Shown here one piece after another: positions 11,149 to 22,293 of a DNA stretch of 64,000 bases. The translations under genes and the position numbers were made by a program. The first letter of the stretch is position 1, and every line of letters begins with the position of its first letter. The notes beneath the pieces are model-generated. The model was not told where the DNA came from, did not search any database, and saw only the letters and a program-made list of their open reading frames with translations. This DNA comes from Amanita rubescens (lineage: Eukaryota; Basidiomycota; Agaricomycetes; Agaricales; Amanitaceae): contig WION01000019.1 in the NCBI GenBank assembly GCA_015039365.1, positions 372,001 to 436,000 on the forward strand, written 5' to 3'.

Positions 11149-12426
11149 ATGTCCGTCCTCCAACGACGCACGAAGCAAACTTGTCTCGCCCTATCCTCCG
11201 CCCTCGTCCTTTTCTTCGTCATCCTCTCGCTCACACCCGCTTTTCTCGACCTGGACTCTCACGAACCTTTCGTATTAATGAACGAAAAACTACCACCAGG
11301 ATTAAATTTCCTCGGTGGGAAACAACGCGCAATGGCGGAAACGACCAGTCCAGAACCGGACCCATTCAGAGCGCGCGGGTTTACAGTTTTGGATAGGCTG
11401 TATATGAAGAATGGGACGTTTTTTGTCGTTACGAGTGATTCTGCTAGGTTTCCGCCGAGAGAGTATATTATATCTCGCCCAGTTGATGTGGGAGTAGGAA
11501 ACGACATTGCACCAACTGACAAGGTCAGTCACATGCATATACTATACGCTCTAAAAAGATTCTGACACGCGCATACTAGGAATTGCAATTTATCTCTCCA
11601 ACGCAGGCTCGTGAAGTACTCGGTGATCATGCGATCCCAATCGATGGGGTATCGTTCATACTTACCGATAATGGGCAATTTATTAACGTACGCGACGCGC
11701 TATTATCTCTATCTAGATTCTGACACGCGACTAGCACTATTATCATCTATGGGGCGAAATGATCCTAGGCGCCTGGCGCATCTATTCCTCTCTTGCTTCT
11801 AGCGTAAAAACAGTGGCAACTTTACCTTTCCCCAGTCGGTTGATTCTCCCGGTAAAAACAAAAACAACCTTCCAGCTCGACCCACTTGCTGACACGTGTA
11901 ATAATTTCCGCAGCATATCTCTCCTACGGAATGGCGAGACCCAGTCAACGTCAACGGACCTCTCCTCCGCGCTGCGTTTCCCTCTTCTTCCGTACTCGCC
12001 TCGGACGTGTGGAACGACCCCTTGTACCTCGGAGAACCAGTCGTATTCCAACGTGCGTTGCTTATCAACCGCGAAGCCGCACACGGAGAGTACGTTCTTC
12101 GTTCTCTTGTACACCGTATGTTCTCTCATATTGACTCGTGTAGCCCGCTGTTTCTGGTCTGGTTCAAAATGATCGCCGGAACGTGGAACGTCACCGTTCC
12201 ACCCGGGTTCTGGGAGCCCCTCAGACGGACCGCGGTCGAAAATGCGTTAGGGTATCTCCCCGAGTCGCTCGGTTCTGCTGACGGTGGTGTGAAACGGCCG
12301 GTTGTGACGTTACGCCAATCGCTTCGTCCTGGATCCCTTGCAAACACTTTGAGGGCATACCGCACAGGGACGGTTGTAGTTCCCCCGATCTGTTGCGTTG
12401 CGTTGCTTGGCGCAGAGGAAGATTGA
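11149..12426 (+). pseudogene. GT1: truncated GT61-like glycosyltransferase
   Basis: Exons 11149..11523, 11607..11687, 11735..11851, 11914..12089, 12144..12426; 343 codons open. Same start, TM segment (residues ~12-32) and splice sites as GT2, with the GT61-type HYYHLWGEMILGAW block and FKMIAGTW. At about 12308, after PVVT, the frame crosses the duplication junction and continues for about 40 unrelated codons of duplicated flank to a stop at 12424-12426. It therefore lacks the GVHGNGLTH and WND C-terminal blocks and is very unlikely to be active. Confidence 0.8.
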
Positions 12427-12759
12427 CCAACATATTCTTCCCCTGCAACGTTAAGATGGTTGAACAGCTAATCTACGGCACGCCCCGCATTACGTTTGTC
12501 ACTCATTAGCACCTAAAATCTCCACAGAACACCGCAGACTCATCATACGCAAAGAGGATAACGGGATTATGACGATTGACAGGGGACATCAGGCAGGAAG
12601 ACAGCGAACATCATGGTCACTTTGTGTAATACATGTTAAAGTACTGAGCCAACACGTGTTTCCTAAAGGGTATATATACGGAAAGGTACACATGCACAAG
12701 TTTTTTAGCCACCGAAAATGTCCTGAAAATAGGACGATAAGACTGAGATAGCCTCGAGC
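12427..12759. other. Unit 2 left part with a 117-bp block absent from unit 1
   Basis: Copy of the left flank of unit 1. Between the shared CACCTAAAATC (ending about 12520) and AGTACTGAGCCAA (starting about 12641) it carries a ~117-bp sequence not present at the matching place in unit 1 (after about 7171). TATATATA of the CCAAT/TATA-like module is at 12673-12680. Confidence 0.6.
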
Positions 12760-14334
12760 TCATGCCCAGAATAATACTGTCAACAAAAGGGATGCCAAAG
12801 ACCATAAAATAGCCATCTGTGGTTTATCTTTTTTGGAGGCATTGTATACCGACGTATGGGTCGCAGTGGTACTTGCGCTCGCGGGGGTCGCATCTAGCCG
12901 TCCAATACTAGCAAAAAGGAAATATTAGTAAGCTACCACAAAAAGATAACTTGTAGCACGTACATAAACTGGTTGAACTGGAATGACCAATTGCTGTCGG
13001 ATGATTGAAGATCTCTGCCTGACAACGCAGGGCCATTGATGTAGATGGTGATATTGTTAGACGACGCGCTAGTGAGCAGAGGGCCCAATGAATTGTATGT
13101 GCAGTTGTTCGACAAGTCGCCAAGATTAGCGTCCGATTGCACACCGTTGATATAGACAGTGAATGAGACGCTGAAAACTGCGACGTCGAGGTAAGCGTAT
13201 TGGCCTAGATCAAGTTAGCTACAGAACTCCAAGCTAGATAGCGCATATTCTCTTACTGGAATAAGGTGGCGTGATGAACGTGAACCACTCATCTGCGGTC
13301 ACAGTTATTCTGGACTGCTGCGTCGAGTTGCATATAGAGGCTTGAACGAACCATCCGCTGCTCCACGTAATTTGCGTGTCGCTTTCGGAAATGACGACAT
13401 TAGCGTAACCAGGTTCAGCGGTGGGTGTAGGTTGTATGGAAAAGTTTGGCGAAGAGGCCATTAGTGTCGCTGTCCCGACGCGATCAGCAGGAATATAACA
13501 ACCGGACAACGCGGCAAACTCACTGGTAGGTGTGTTCACTTCGGTGGATGATGATGTAGTAGTGGGCGTGTGCGACGTAGTGGTGGGGGCACCTCCGCCT
13601 CCGTTTCCGCCACCCCCGCCGTTACCACCACCTCCATTATTACCTCCGCCACCTCCATTACCTCCACTCCCGCCACCACCAACAGGGCCAGTACAAATTT
13701 GCCCATTAGGACAGCAGACAATCTGGCCATTCAATGCCACCGCGCAGTACCAGCTACCAAGGCATAAGTTATCAATTATCATTTTAATAAGAATAAAAAT
13801 CCCGATTCTCACCCAGAGGAACAACAACTTCCATCTAATAATCAAAGGTTCATCCGCGAACAGCACGACAATAGCTAAGAGTACACACCACGGCAACATT
13901 CTTCTCCTTTATTGCAGCAATAAATAGTACCTTGACAACTGTTTTGGTAGTCATAGCAACAGTCTATCCAGTCACAGTCAAGATATGGATCAGCCGTGGT
14001 GCCACAGTGTACTTACGTCCAGGCGCATTACACCATTGACCAGCTGGACAGCAATTCCCTTTCAAATACTCGTCATTCACCATCGACCGTCAGAAACGCG
14101 CGACTCACGATCTGAACAACATTGGCCACCTACAGGGCAACACACCCCAGTAGCCGAGCAATAACCATAACCCGGATTGCACGACTGTCGCATAACGAGC
14201 AAGCCACGAATGACTTTTGACCCGTCCGAGCCTAAGGCTTTGTTGGACCGGAATGTGGGAGGTTGGAACTCTACGGCACTGACTTGACGGCTGATCGTCA
14301 ATACTAGCAGAGAAATTCCTGCGAGATGACGCAT
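12760..14334 (-). CDS. Secreted cysteine-rich modular protein A2, probable GPI/TM anchor
   Basis: Second copy of A. Exons 14334..14109, 14058..14017, 13963..13889, 13834..13813, 13753..13257, 13204..12964, 12907..12760; 416 aa. Same architecture as A1: signal peptide, cysteine modules, poly-Gly linker, ITWSSGW domain, hydrophobic C-terminus. Differences are conservative: three residues lost in the signal peptide, one codon gained in exon 3 (QGTIYCC), one in the last exon. All frames and splice sites are kept, though the donor after exon 3 has drifted to GTGTGT. The retained frame through in-frame indels suggests that both copies are still constrained. Confidence 0.75.
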
Positions 14335-15199
14335 TGTGGTATACACGTGAATAGTACCAAGAGTCTTCATAAAGTGGGCGGGAAAAGAGGTCGCAGAGTC
14401 AAGGAACCCCATCAGAACCTGTCTACATGTTGGTTTTATACCATCAGGGGAACGGGATGGCTGTTCGCTCAAATGCTGACTTGTTCATTGAAAATGGACC
14501 GTGTGATGGGTGAATGTCTGGTTGCTATTAATAATTACGTCTATATGGCACACGCCACTCGGGAACTCTATCAGTCACAAGAACATGTATTGCCGTTTTA
14601 CTTGCATGCTGGTTGGTCTACTTTGAAACGCTTGAAAATCCGAGCGAGACAAGGGAAAATGAAAATTCCACAGGTATGGTGACGGACCCTGGCTGAAGCT
14701 GGCTTTTGACGTTTGAAACATTTTCCAACTGCAGCAGCAACGAGAACTTTGAACTCAAAACCCTCAGCCCTGAGCGTTTGATTGAGCCTATCTTGGCACA
14801 GGCACCTGATATACTCACCAGCATTGTTTCCATAAAAGAACTGTTGCTCCACAACCTTGCGATGTGCAATCATTGAATCAAACGGGCTGTGGACATGATA
14901 TCTGGGCGTTTATCGATAAGTAATGATCGGCTCACTCTCTCCGAGTCCCAAAGTCATGTCTTCATCCTTCTTTCTCCCAGTCTTCCTCACTGCCGCACTT
15001 CTCGACCTGGAGTCTTCCCTCTTGATCAACAGGTCTAGAAAACTTCAGATTTCCTCGCTTAAAGAGAGTAAAAGAAATTCAATGCGCAATTGCCTAATCT
15101 GTTATTGGCGATTCTACTGGGTTTCCGCCCGGGTCAATACATGGTTCCTAAAGGGTATATACAAAATGTGAAAATGCACAAGGTTTGAAAAATCTGCCT
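14335..15199. other. A2-B2 intergenic region, no gene seen
   Basis: Counterpart of 8874-9776. Carries several small deletions relative to unit 1. The fourth CCTAAAGGGTATATA module is at 15147-15161. Confidence 0.5.
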
Positions 15200-16178
15200 T
15201 TAAGCTCCCGTCCAAAACACCGCCGCTAACAAAATAGAAATCAACATAACCATCTGCGGTTTATCGCTGATGGCAGCATTAAGTTGCGTCGACGTCGCGG
15301 TCAAACTCGAGGAACTCGCTGCAGTCGCGATTAACTGTTGTCCAACGCTAGCAAAACAGAGATTAGCACTGTTGACACGAAAAAAAACAAAAAAGCACGT
15401 TACATAAACTGGTTGAATATGAACGACCAATTCCGGTCGGACGATCCTGACGAGGGACCATTGACGTAGATGGTGATATTATTGGTGAATGAGCCGGTAA
15501 GCAGAGGGCCCAACGCATGGTAGGTGCAATTGTTGGACAAATCGCCAAGGTCAGCGTTTGGTTGCATGCCGTTGATGTAGACCGTGAAGGAAGCGTTTGA
15601 CACCGCGAGGTCGATGTGGACGTATGGACCTACATCGAATCAGCTGCAGAAACCAAACCTGAGGCGCAGCGTGAGTTCTTACTGGAATTAGACGGCGTGA
15701 TGAGCGTGAACCACTCATTTGGCTTGGTAGTTATTTTAGACTGTTGCGTCGAGTCGCATGAAGAGATTTGAACGTCCCATCCGCTGCTCCATGTTATTTG
15801 GGTGCTGCTTTGGGTGATAACGATGTTGGTGTAACCGGGATCGGGATTCGGCGTGGACAAGCTTGGCGAAGAGGACGTCGGTGTCGCTTTCACGATGCAA
15901 TTAGGAGGAATGTAACGATCGGGTAATGCGGTAATCTCACTTGTGGTTGTGTTCGCGCTGGTGGATGATGACGAAGCGCTGGGGTTACTTCCGCCTCCAT
16001 TTCCGCTGGTACTGCCGTTGCCTCTACCAGTACAGTTTTCCCCGTTAGGCCGGCGATGGATGGCATTTGACCCGCCAGCATCTACAGCTTTGTTGGACCG
16101 AGGTTGGAGTCGGAAAGTGCTGACTTGGCTGCTAATCGTCAATAGCAGAAACAGAATACTACCTGTGAGGCGACGCAT
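15200..16178 (-). CDS. Secreted protein B2, short paralogue of A, probable GPI/TM anchor
   Basis: Exons 16178..15683, 15629..15404, 15347..15200; 289 aa. Signal peptide MRRLTGSILFLLLTISSQVS, then SNKAVDAGGSNAI, which aligns with SNKAVGSDGSKVI of A, fused without an intron to PNGENCTG, which aligns with PNGQICTG in exon 5 of A. The cysteine exons 2-4 of A are missing. A Gly/Ser/Thr linker, the shared C-terminal domain (TQITWSSGW, NNITIYVNGP, NWSFIFNQFM) and a hydrophobic tail (MLISILLAAVFW) follow. Introns in the C-terminal domain are at the same positions and phases as in A. Function unknown; cell-surface location inferred. Confidence 0.7.
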
Positions 16179-16588
16179 CGCGGTTCGTAGGGGGAAAAAA
16201 GACCACGATATATATGATAGTTTTTATACTGACAGGGAAGCGAAATGGCAGATCGGTCATTTGCCGACTTACTTACTCATTGGCATGGACCCTGTGATGC
16301 TGGTCGGAGGCAATGGTGTGCTGTCTGCATGCTAATTATAAATTGAGTATGAGTATGACGCACGCAGCTCGGGATCGGGGATCTTCATTTCCGTCCGACG
16401 ATCATCAGAACCACTTTTTTGTGTTTTTAGTATTTACTGACCTGCTATAGCTTGCTTTGAGATGCACGAAGCAAGGAAAGATGGAAGGTTTCTGGTGATG
16501 TGACTGCCAATCCGTGTCGGATGTACTACCCAGGTCCCAAATTCGATCAACAACTGTGTCCGCTCCAAGTGACCCCTATCTAATAACG

Positions 16589-18403
16589 ATGTCCGTCCTC
16601 CAACGACGCACGAAGCAAACCTGTCTCGCCCTATCCTCCGCCCTCGTCCTTTTTTTCGTCATCCTCTCGCTCACACCCGCTTTTCTCGACCTGGACTCTC
16701 ACGAACCTTTCGTATTAATCAACGAAAAACTACCGCCAGGATTAAATTTCCTTGGTGGGAAACAACGCGCAATGGCGGAAACGACCAGTCCAGAACCGGA
16801 CCCATTCAGAGCGCGCGGGTTTACAGTTTTGGATAGGCTGTATATGAAGAATGGGACGTTTTTTGTCGTTACGAGTGATTCTTCTAGGTTTCCGCCGAGA
16901 GAGCATATTATATCTCGCCCAGTTGATGTGGGAGTAGGAAACGACATTGCACCAACTGACAAGGTCAGTATGCATATATATACGCTCTAAAAAGATTCTG
17001 ACACGCGCATACTAGGAATTACAATTTATCTCTCCAACGCAGGCTCGTGAAGTACTCGGTGATCATGCGATCCCAATCGACGGGGTATCGTTCATACTTA
17101 CCGATAACGGGCAATTTATCAACGTACGCGACGCGCTATTATCTCTATCTAGATTCTGACACACGCGACTAGCACTATTATCATCTATGGGGCGAAATGA
17201 TCCTAGGCGCCTGGCGCGTCTATTCCTCTCTTGCTTCTAGCGTAAAAACAGTGGCAACTTTACCTTTCCCCAGTCGGTTGATTCTCCCGGTAAAAAAAAC
17301 AACCTTCCAGCTCGACCCACTTGCTGACACGTGTAATAATTTCCGCAGCATATCTCTCCTACGGAATGGCGAGACCCAGTCAACGTCAACGGACCTCTCC
17401 TCCGCGCTGCGTTTCCCTCTTCTTCCGTACTCGCCTCGGACGTGTGGAACGACCTTTTGTATCTCGGAGAACCAGTCGTATTCCAACGCGCGTTGGTTAT
17501 CAACCGCGAAGCCGCACATGGAGAGTACGTATACGTTCGTTCCCCTGTGTGCCATACTCTCATATGATTGACTCGTGTATAGCCCGCTGTTTCTAGTCTG
17601 GTTCAAAATGATCGCCGGAACGTGGAACGTCACCGTTCCACCCGGGTTCTGGGAGCCCCTCAGACGGACCGCGGTCGAAAACGCGTTAGGGTATCTCCCC
17701 GATGCGCTCGGTTCTGGTGATGGTGGGAAACTGCCGGTTGTGACGTATATCTCTCGGCAGAGCACCGGGCGTCGGTTGAGGGAGGAAGATCATGAGGGAT
17801 TGGTGAGGTCGTTGCGGGAGTTGGATGAGGAGGGGTTGTGTGAGGTTCATGTGGTTAGGATGGAGAGGATGTCGTTGAAGGCGCAGATTGAGTTGGTGGC
17901 GAGGACGACGGTGTTGGTCGGTGTGCATGGGAATGGGTTGACGGTGAGTTGTTGACGCTGCGGTGAGTTTTTTTTTTTTTTGACGGCTGGATAGCATCAG
18001 TTGTGGATGCCGAGGACGAGTAGATCCACTGTTGTGGAGATTTTCGCTCCAGGATGTAAGTCTAGCGCATATATATTTCGAAAGGTTGTTTGCTTATCTT
18101 ATTTACAGCGTACAACTTTGATTATGAGATATTGTCTAGAAATATGGGACATCGGGTATGTGTACCGACGTATCTCTATCTCGCGACGCTTATTGATAAG
18201 CGAAGCATTACGCCGTTTGGAATGATACCTTATTGACGTATCCTCCTGGAAGTTACCACGAGGTGAGTGTCTGCTTTTCTTCATTGTGCATCGATCTAGA
18301 ATCGTCACAGCGCGTCGTCTTTGGAGACGATTTCCACAGCTCCTCGATACCAGTGGACGGACAAGCTGTTGCTAAAGTGGTCCGAGAGCGATGTAATTAT
18401 TAA
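16589..18403 (+). CDS. GT2: intact GT61-like glycosyltransferase (type II membrane protein)
   Basis: Nine exons: 16589..16963, 17043..17123, 17173..17289, 17349..17524, 17583..17943, 17995..18055, 18109..18155, 18206..18262, 18311..18403; 455 aa. One N-terminal TM (residues ~12-32) after a short basic tail, as in Golgi glycosyltransferases. The GT61/DUF563 blocks are in order: HYYHLWGEMILGAWRIYSSL (~153), FKMIAGTWNVTVPPGFWEPL, TYISRQSTGRRL, GVHGNGLTHQLWMP (~363), FDYEILSRNMGHRHYAVWND and VFGDDFHSSSIPV near the end. The substrate is not predictable; relatives transfer xylose or GlcNAc in the secretory pathway. Divergently transcribed from B2, so the two 5' ends share about 410 bases (16179-16588). 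Confidence 0.85.
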
Positions 18404-18529
18404 TTATTTTAAAAATACAAATAATATTTACGTGTGACAAGGTGACGAGGTAAGCTTACGTGACCAGCACAACTGTACTCCACGACGACGACTGTCGAGT
18501 CGACTGAGAGTCTGTCTGTGTGGAAAGAC

Positions 18530-18988
18530 ATGGCTTCGGCGTACTACGAGTTTTACCGCGGGTCTTCGTATGTGGTGTTTTGTGTCTGGTAGAACTGAGC
18601 GTTAAGCGAGGGGGAGTTTCTAGGATTGGGATGGCTCTGACGGACTCGCTTGACGAGTTGATAACGAGCGGTGCGATTACGCCGCAGTTGGCAATGAAAG
18701 TGTTGCAGCAGGTGGATCAGAATGGCGCTATGTTGGAGGTGACGCAGGGCTGACCTCTTCTTTTGCATGCAGTTTGACAAGTCGCTGGCGGACACTATGG
18801 TGAAGCAGGTGAAGACGAAGACGACGTTAAAGGGGCACTTGCACACTTACCGACTGTGCGATGATGTGTGGACGTTTATTGTGAAGAACCCATCATTCAA
18901 GATGGAGTCAAGCGACATTGTGACTGCACCTCGAATCAAGATTATTGCTTGCAAGAACGGAGATGCGCTAGACGGGACGAAGAAATAG
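18530..18988 (+). CDS. TOA2: Transcription initiation factor IIA small (gamma) subunit
   Basis: Exons 18530..18567, 18624..18711, 18773..18988; 113 aa, normal for the family. It starts [13 protein letters not shown] and continues [33 protein letters not shown], then the beta-barrel part [19 protein letters not shown] and the end KIIACK. These are the near-invariant blocks of TFIIA gamma, which with the large subunit stabilises TBP on the TATA box in the nucleus. Both introns interrupt conserved stretches at clean phases. Short distance (126 nt) to the GT2 stop. Confidence 0.97.
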
Positions 18989-19047
18989 AGTGTCACTGTA
19001 TATTACATAGTCGGAGTTTGAAACGCTACTACCCTCCGCTCGCTACT

Positions 19048-21058
19048 ATGAGCTTCCTACTGAGAGAGCCTCCAACGAAAGATAGTATAAGAGACGCTCG
19101 CAATGCACTTCATCTTACTAGAAGAGAAATCGCTCAACTCACTACTCAAATCGATACAGCAGACGCTGCACTCGCAGTCCTCATTCATGACTCTAAAAAG
19201 AACATCAACTCACTCATCGCTCACCGCGCTCACCTCGAGGCAACAGAACTCCGTACACTCGCTTATCTCAGTCCAATTAGGAAGCTCCCATCTGAGCTCC
19301 TCAGAGATATCTTCATCTCCAACTTTGACGAGTATCCTTGCTGTGCCTGGGTCCTTGCTGCTGTTTGCTCATCATGGAGGAGGCTCGTCCTCCAAACTCC
19401 CAAACTCTGGTCAAAGGTATTCGTGATGTTCTTTCTTCGTCACTATGACTCATCCCATCCCCCTTTAGATCCGCCTCGTCACCACCCAGCAATCCTCCGC
19501 GGACACCATCCGCCTCTGGCTAGAACGCTCAGGATCCTCGGTTCCCCTCGACATTGAGATATTTCTCCGCGTGGCCACTCCAAAGAATCAAGATTCCTCC
19601 CTCACCAGACGACGACGGTCCGCGTCCCCCACGTCCGGTCCTCCGACCTGGAGCATACCCGTATCTACTCACAATGGTGTTACCACTCATTATGTCGTCA
19701 TACAATCCGTTCACGCATCTTCTACAGGCATCACCATCCTTCCCCCCGCACATACCCCCATCGTCCTTCCGCCCTCACCGACCATGTCGGATAGCTGGTC
19801 TACTTCCTCTCGCTCATCCGACGAGAGACCCTCCCAGGCAAATACCCCCCGCACCAGTATGCACTGGGGTTACATCGCCGTGTTTTACCTCGTCGAGCAG
19901 ATGCATCGCTGGGAGCGTTTCGTCTTCCGCTTCGACAAGTACTTCGCCTCCATGAGTGCCCTCAAATCCATTAATGGTGCGCGGACCCTGTTTTGTGTCT
20001 TGTCGGTTCTCAAGTAGCCATCCCCAGGCGAGGCACCCCTCTTGAAAGAGTTTGAGGTGTCGAGCGCCGAGCCTGCGTATTACGCTGACTGGCCATGGCT
20101 GCCTAACGGGAATTCGACAACGCCACATACCGTGCCCAACCTCAAGAGCCTCACCCTCCAGTATGCCCCGTTCAAATGGTCTTCCCCCATGCTCCATGCA
20201 AACCTCGAAACCCTCAACCTTCGTGCCCTCCCCACCGCCCACCTACCTTTGGACCGCATACTATATATCCTATCCAACAACCCTCTCCTTCGCTCTCTCA
20301 CCCTACACTTCCAGGGAGTTCTCAGTGCCGTCTTGCCTCTATCCAATGTTACCCTCCCCCACCTCACCAAATTGGATATCGGTGGACACTACCTCCTCAC
20401 ACAAATCATCGACTCTCTCACCCTCCCCTCTCTCACTGATTTCACAGTAGACATTGAAGCGCGCGATTCTATAGAAGAAAACATCATTGGTCTCGTCATG
20501 CGCTCGCATTACCCCCACGTCGAACACCTCTCCATCGCATATGGCTCATCCAGTTCGGCATCAACATATTACTTTGGTCCCGGGGGTGTCATGATATCGT
20601 GGAACACGCTCTTTGGCGAGATGGCCCATTTGAAGAGCTTGCACATTGGCGGTACACCGCTCGAACCGCTCTTGACGGCACTCGGCCCACCTGGGGATGA
20701 TATGCACCAATTGGAAGCATGGGCATGTCCAGGGCTAGAAGTCCTCGGGATGAGAAATTGCAATGCGCACAGCGAATGGGCGGTGAGGCTCGTCCAGATG
20801 GTGGAAGCCAGGAATCCGCTCAACGGTTCTTCATCTTTGGCTTTGTCCTCTTCGTCAGCGGCTGGGACGACAACGAATGGTGGCGGTGGTGGTTCGGGTA
20901 CCGCTGGCCCTTCTTCGGCTTTGGCGGGCGATACGACGCCGGTGAGGCTCAAGACGCTTGAGATGCATGATTGTACTAGTTTAGGGCAGGACGTGATCAA
21001 GTGGTTGAAAGATCGGATCGAGAATGTGATTTGTACTGATTTGACGTATGAGCGGTGA
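19048..21058 (+). CDS. F-box-like protein with coiled coil and LRR-like region
   Basis: Exons 19048..19416, 19469..19976, 20028..21058; 635 aa. Residues ~12-75 form a coiled coil (RREIAQLTTQIDTADAALAVL), followed by the F-box-like LSPIRKLPSELLRDIFISNF and CSSWRRLVLQTPKLWSK. This is the standard layout of the large Agaricomycete F-box family. The rest has spaced leucine motifs (LKSLTLQYAP, LETLNLRALP, LKSLHIGG), then a low-complexity Gly/Ser stretch near residue ~575. The stop TGA overlaps a GTGAGT that would make a good donor, so a further 3' exon is conceivable, but I found none. Confidence 0.8.
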
Positions 21059-21163
21059 GTGTGGTTCGTTCGTTGTGTGTGTGTGCTATCTTGACGGCCC
21101 TTTGTAAGGCGGATTCCTGTCCATTCTACGTGGTGAGGTTGTGTTAGGGATCTCAAGATCTCA

Positions 21164-21188
21164 AAGCGCGCGCGCGCGCGTGTGTGTA
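21164..21188. repeat. (CG)n(TG)n dinucleotide tract
   Basis: Alternating purine-pyrimidine run, about eight CG then four TG steps, just downstream of the F-box gene. A simple-sequence tract. Confidence 0.9.
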
Positions 21189-21387
21189 ACGATATTTCAG
21201 GGGGATAGAGTAGTAGTTGTTGTCATTTTATGGGTTTTTGTTTTGAGTGATGTGGAACTATGGATACCTATATTTTGCATAACACCCAAACAATCCATTG
21301 TCCTAGTTCTATGATCCAAGTCTACCTGGCCGAATTCTTAATCCAGACACCGCGTAGTGATGTCTCTCCAACTCAGTGAACAAGTAA

Positions 21388-22293
21388 TTACGATTTTTTA
21401 GCTTTTTTGTCACGCAATTGGCTCTTGAAGAGTTGTACACGAAGCGATTCCTGCTCACCCCCTTTCGGACCTTTCGTCCTTACAATCCCTTTAGCAGCCA
21501 TCCTGAGTTCACGCTGTTTAATAGTACCCCTAACAACGCCTATCGCCTTCGTTACCTGAACGTTTTCATCGCTTTCCGATTGAACCTTCATCACTTTATT
21601 GAGTAACGACCTGTAAACCACTTTGCACTCGGATCTGCACTTGGTGGTACCCGCACGATCACTGACAGAGGGCCAACGGCCGTTAAATTGAATACCCCCA
21701 AAATTCCGATCATAACAACGATGCTTGCATAGATTCTGGACGAACAGTTTCTTGTTCCATGTCTGCCACGGGTCAATCAACCATCACTCTAATAGGACGC
21801 ATCTTTTTAGCACGTACATGTGGTAGTTTGGCCAATACCCAATTAGCCCTTCCTTGTACCAACGGTAGAACCAGGGTTACGCACTCAGTTACATGCGATC
21901 GTAAATTTTGGGGTTGTACGGGCCAGTCACCGACCCACTTCATACCCATGTCTGGGCACAACATTCGGTGAGCGCATAGGAGTAAAGTGAACGGTTTTAA
22001 CGTTTTTTCCTGTCCCGAGTGAGGAAGGTGTGTCGTTTCAGACCCAAGTTTAAGAGGGTGCTTACTACATTATCTTTAGTATCTTGAGGTATGTCCGAGT
22101 CGTATAGCGGTTTTGAGATTTTTATTATTGCGGGTCGGGAACTCTTAATCGGTATGAATGGGCGAGGGTTCTTAATTCGTAGAGTCAGCCGCCGGGGTTG
22201 AGAACTCTTGGTGGTGACTGGACCTCCCCTGGCCCACTGGAAAGCGAAGGAAAAGAGGATGATGGTGACGATAGAGAAGAGCCGCCTCCGCAT
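21388..22293 (-). CDS. C1: secreted protein of unknown function, first of a tandem trio
   Basis: Exons 22293..22066, 22009..21818, 21762..21388; 264 aa. Signal peptide (RRRLFSIVTIILFSFAFQ), a variable 50-residue basic region, then blocks shared with C2 and C3: FTLLLCAHRML, KWVGDWPVQP, VTLVLPLVQGRANWVL, TW..LFVQNLCKHRCYDRNFGG, IQFNGRWPS, CRSECKVVYRSLLNKV and VTKAIGVV. About six cysteines in the conserved part could pair (C-x3-C and C-x3-C spacing). The tail is lysine-rich. Not recognised as any named family. Clustered tandem location and fast N-terminal divergence suggest a lineage-specific secreted family. Confidence 0.7.

Larger units (their letters stand above)
6967..12309. repeat. Segmental duplication unit 1 (A1, B1, GT1)
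   Basis: About 5.34 kb that is nearly identical along its length to 12310-17745, in direct orientation. Corresponding points: A stop codon 7295/12760, A start 8873/14334, B start 10755/16178, GT start 11149/16589. Differences are single bases, 3-bp in-frame indels in A, small indels between genes and one 117-bp block present only in unit 2. Confidence 0.9.
12310..17745. repeat. Segmental duplication unit 2 (A2, B2, first part of GT2)
   Basis: Second direct copy. Its right end lies inside GT2, at the codons after PVVT, and GT2 continues intact beyond it. The junction with unit 1 at about 12308 splits the GT reading frame of unit 1. Confidence 0.9.
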
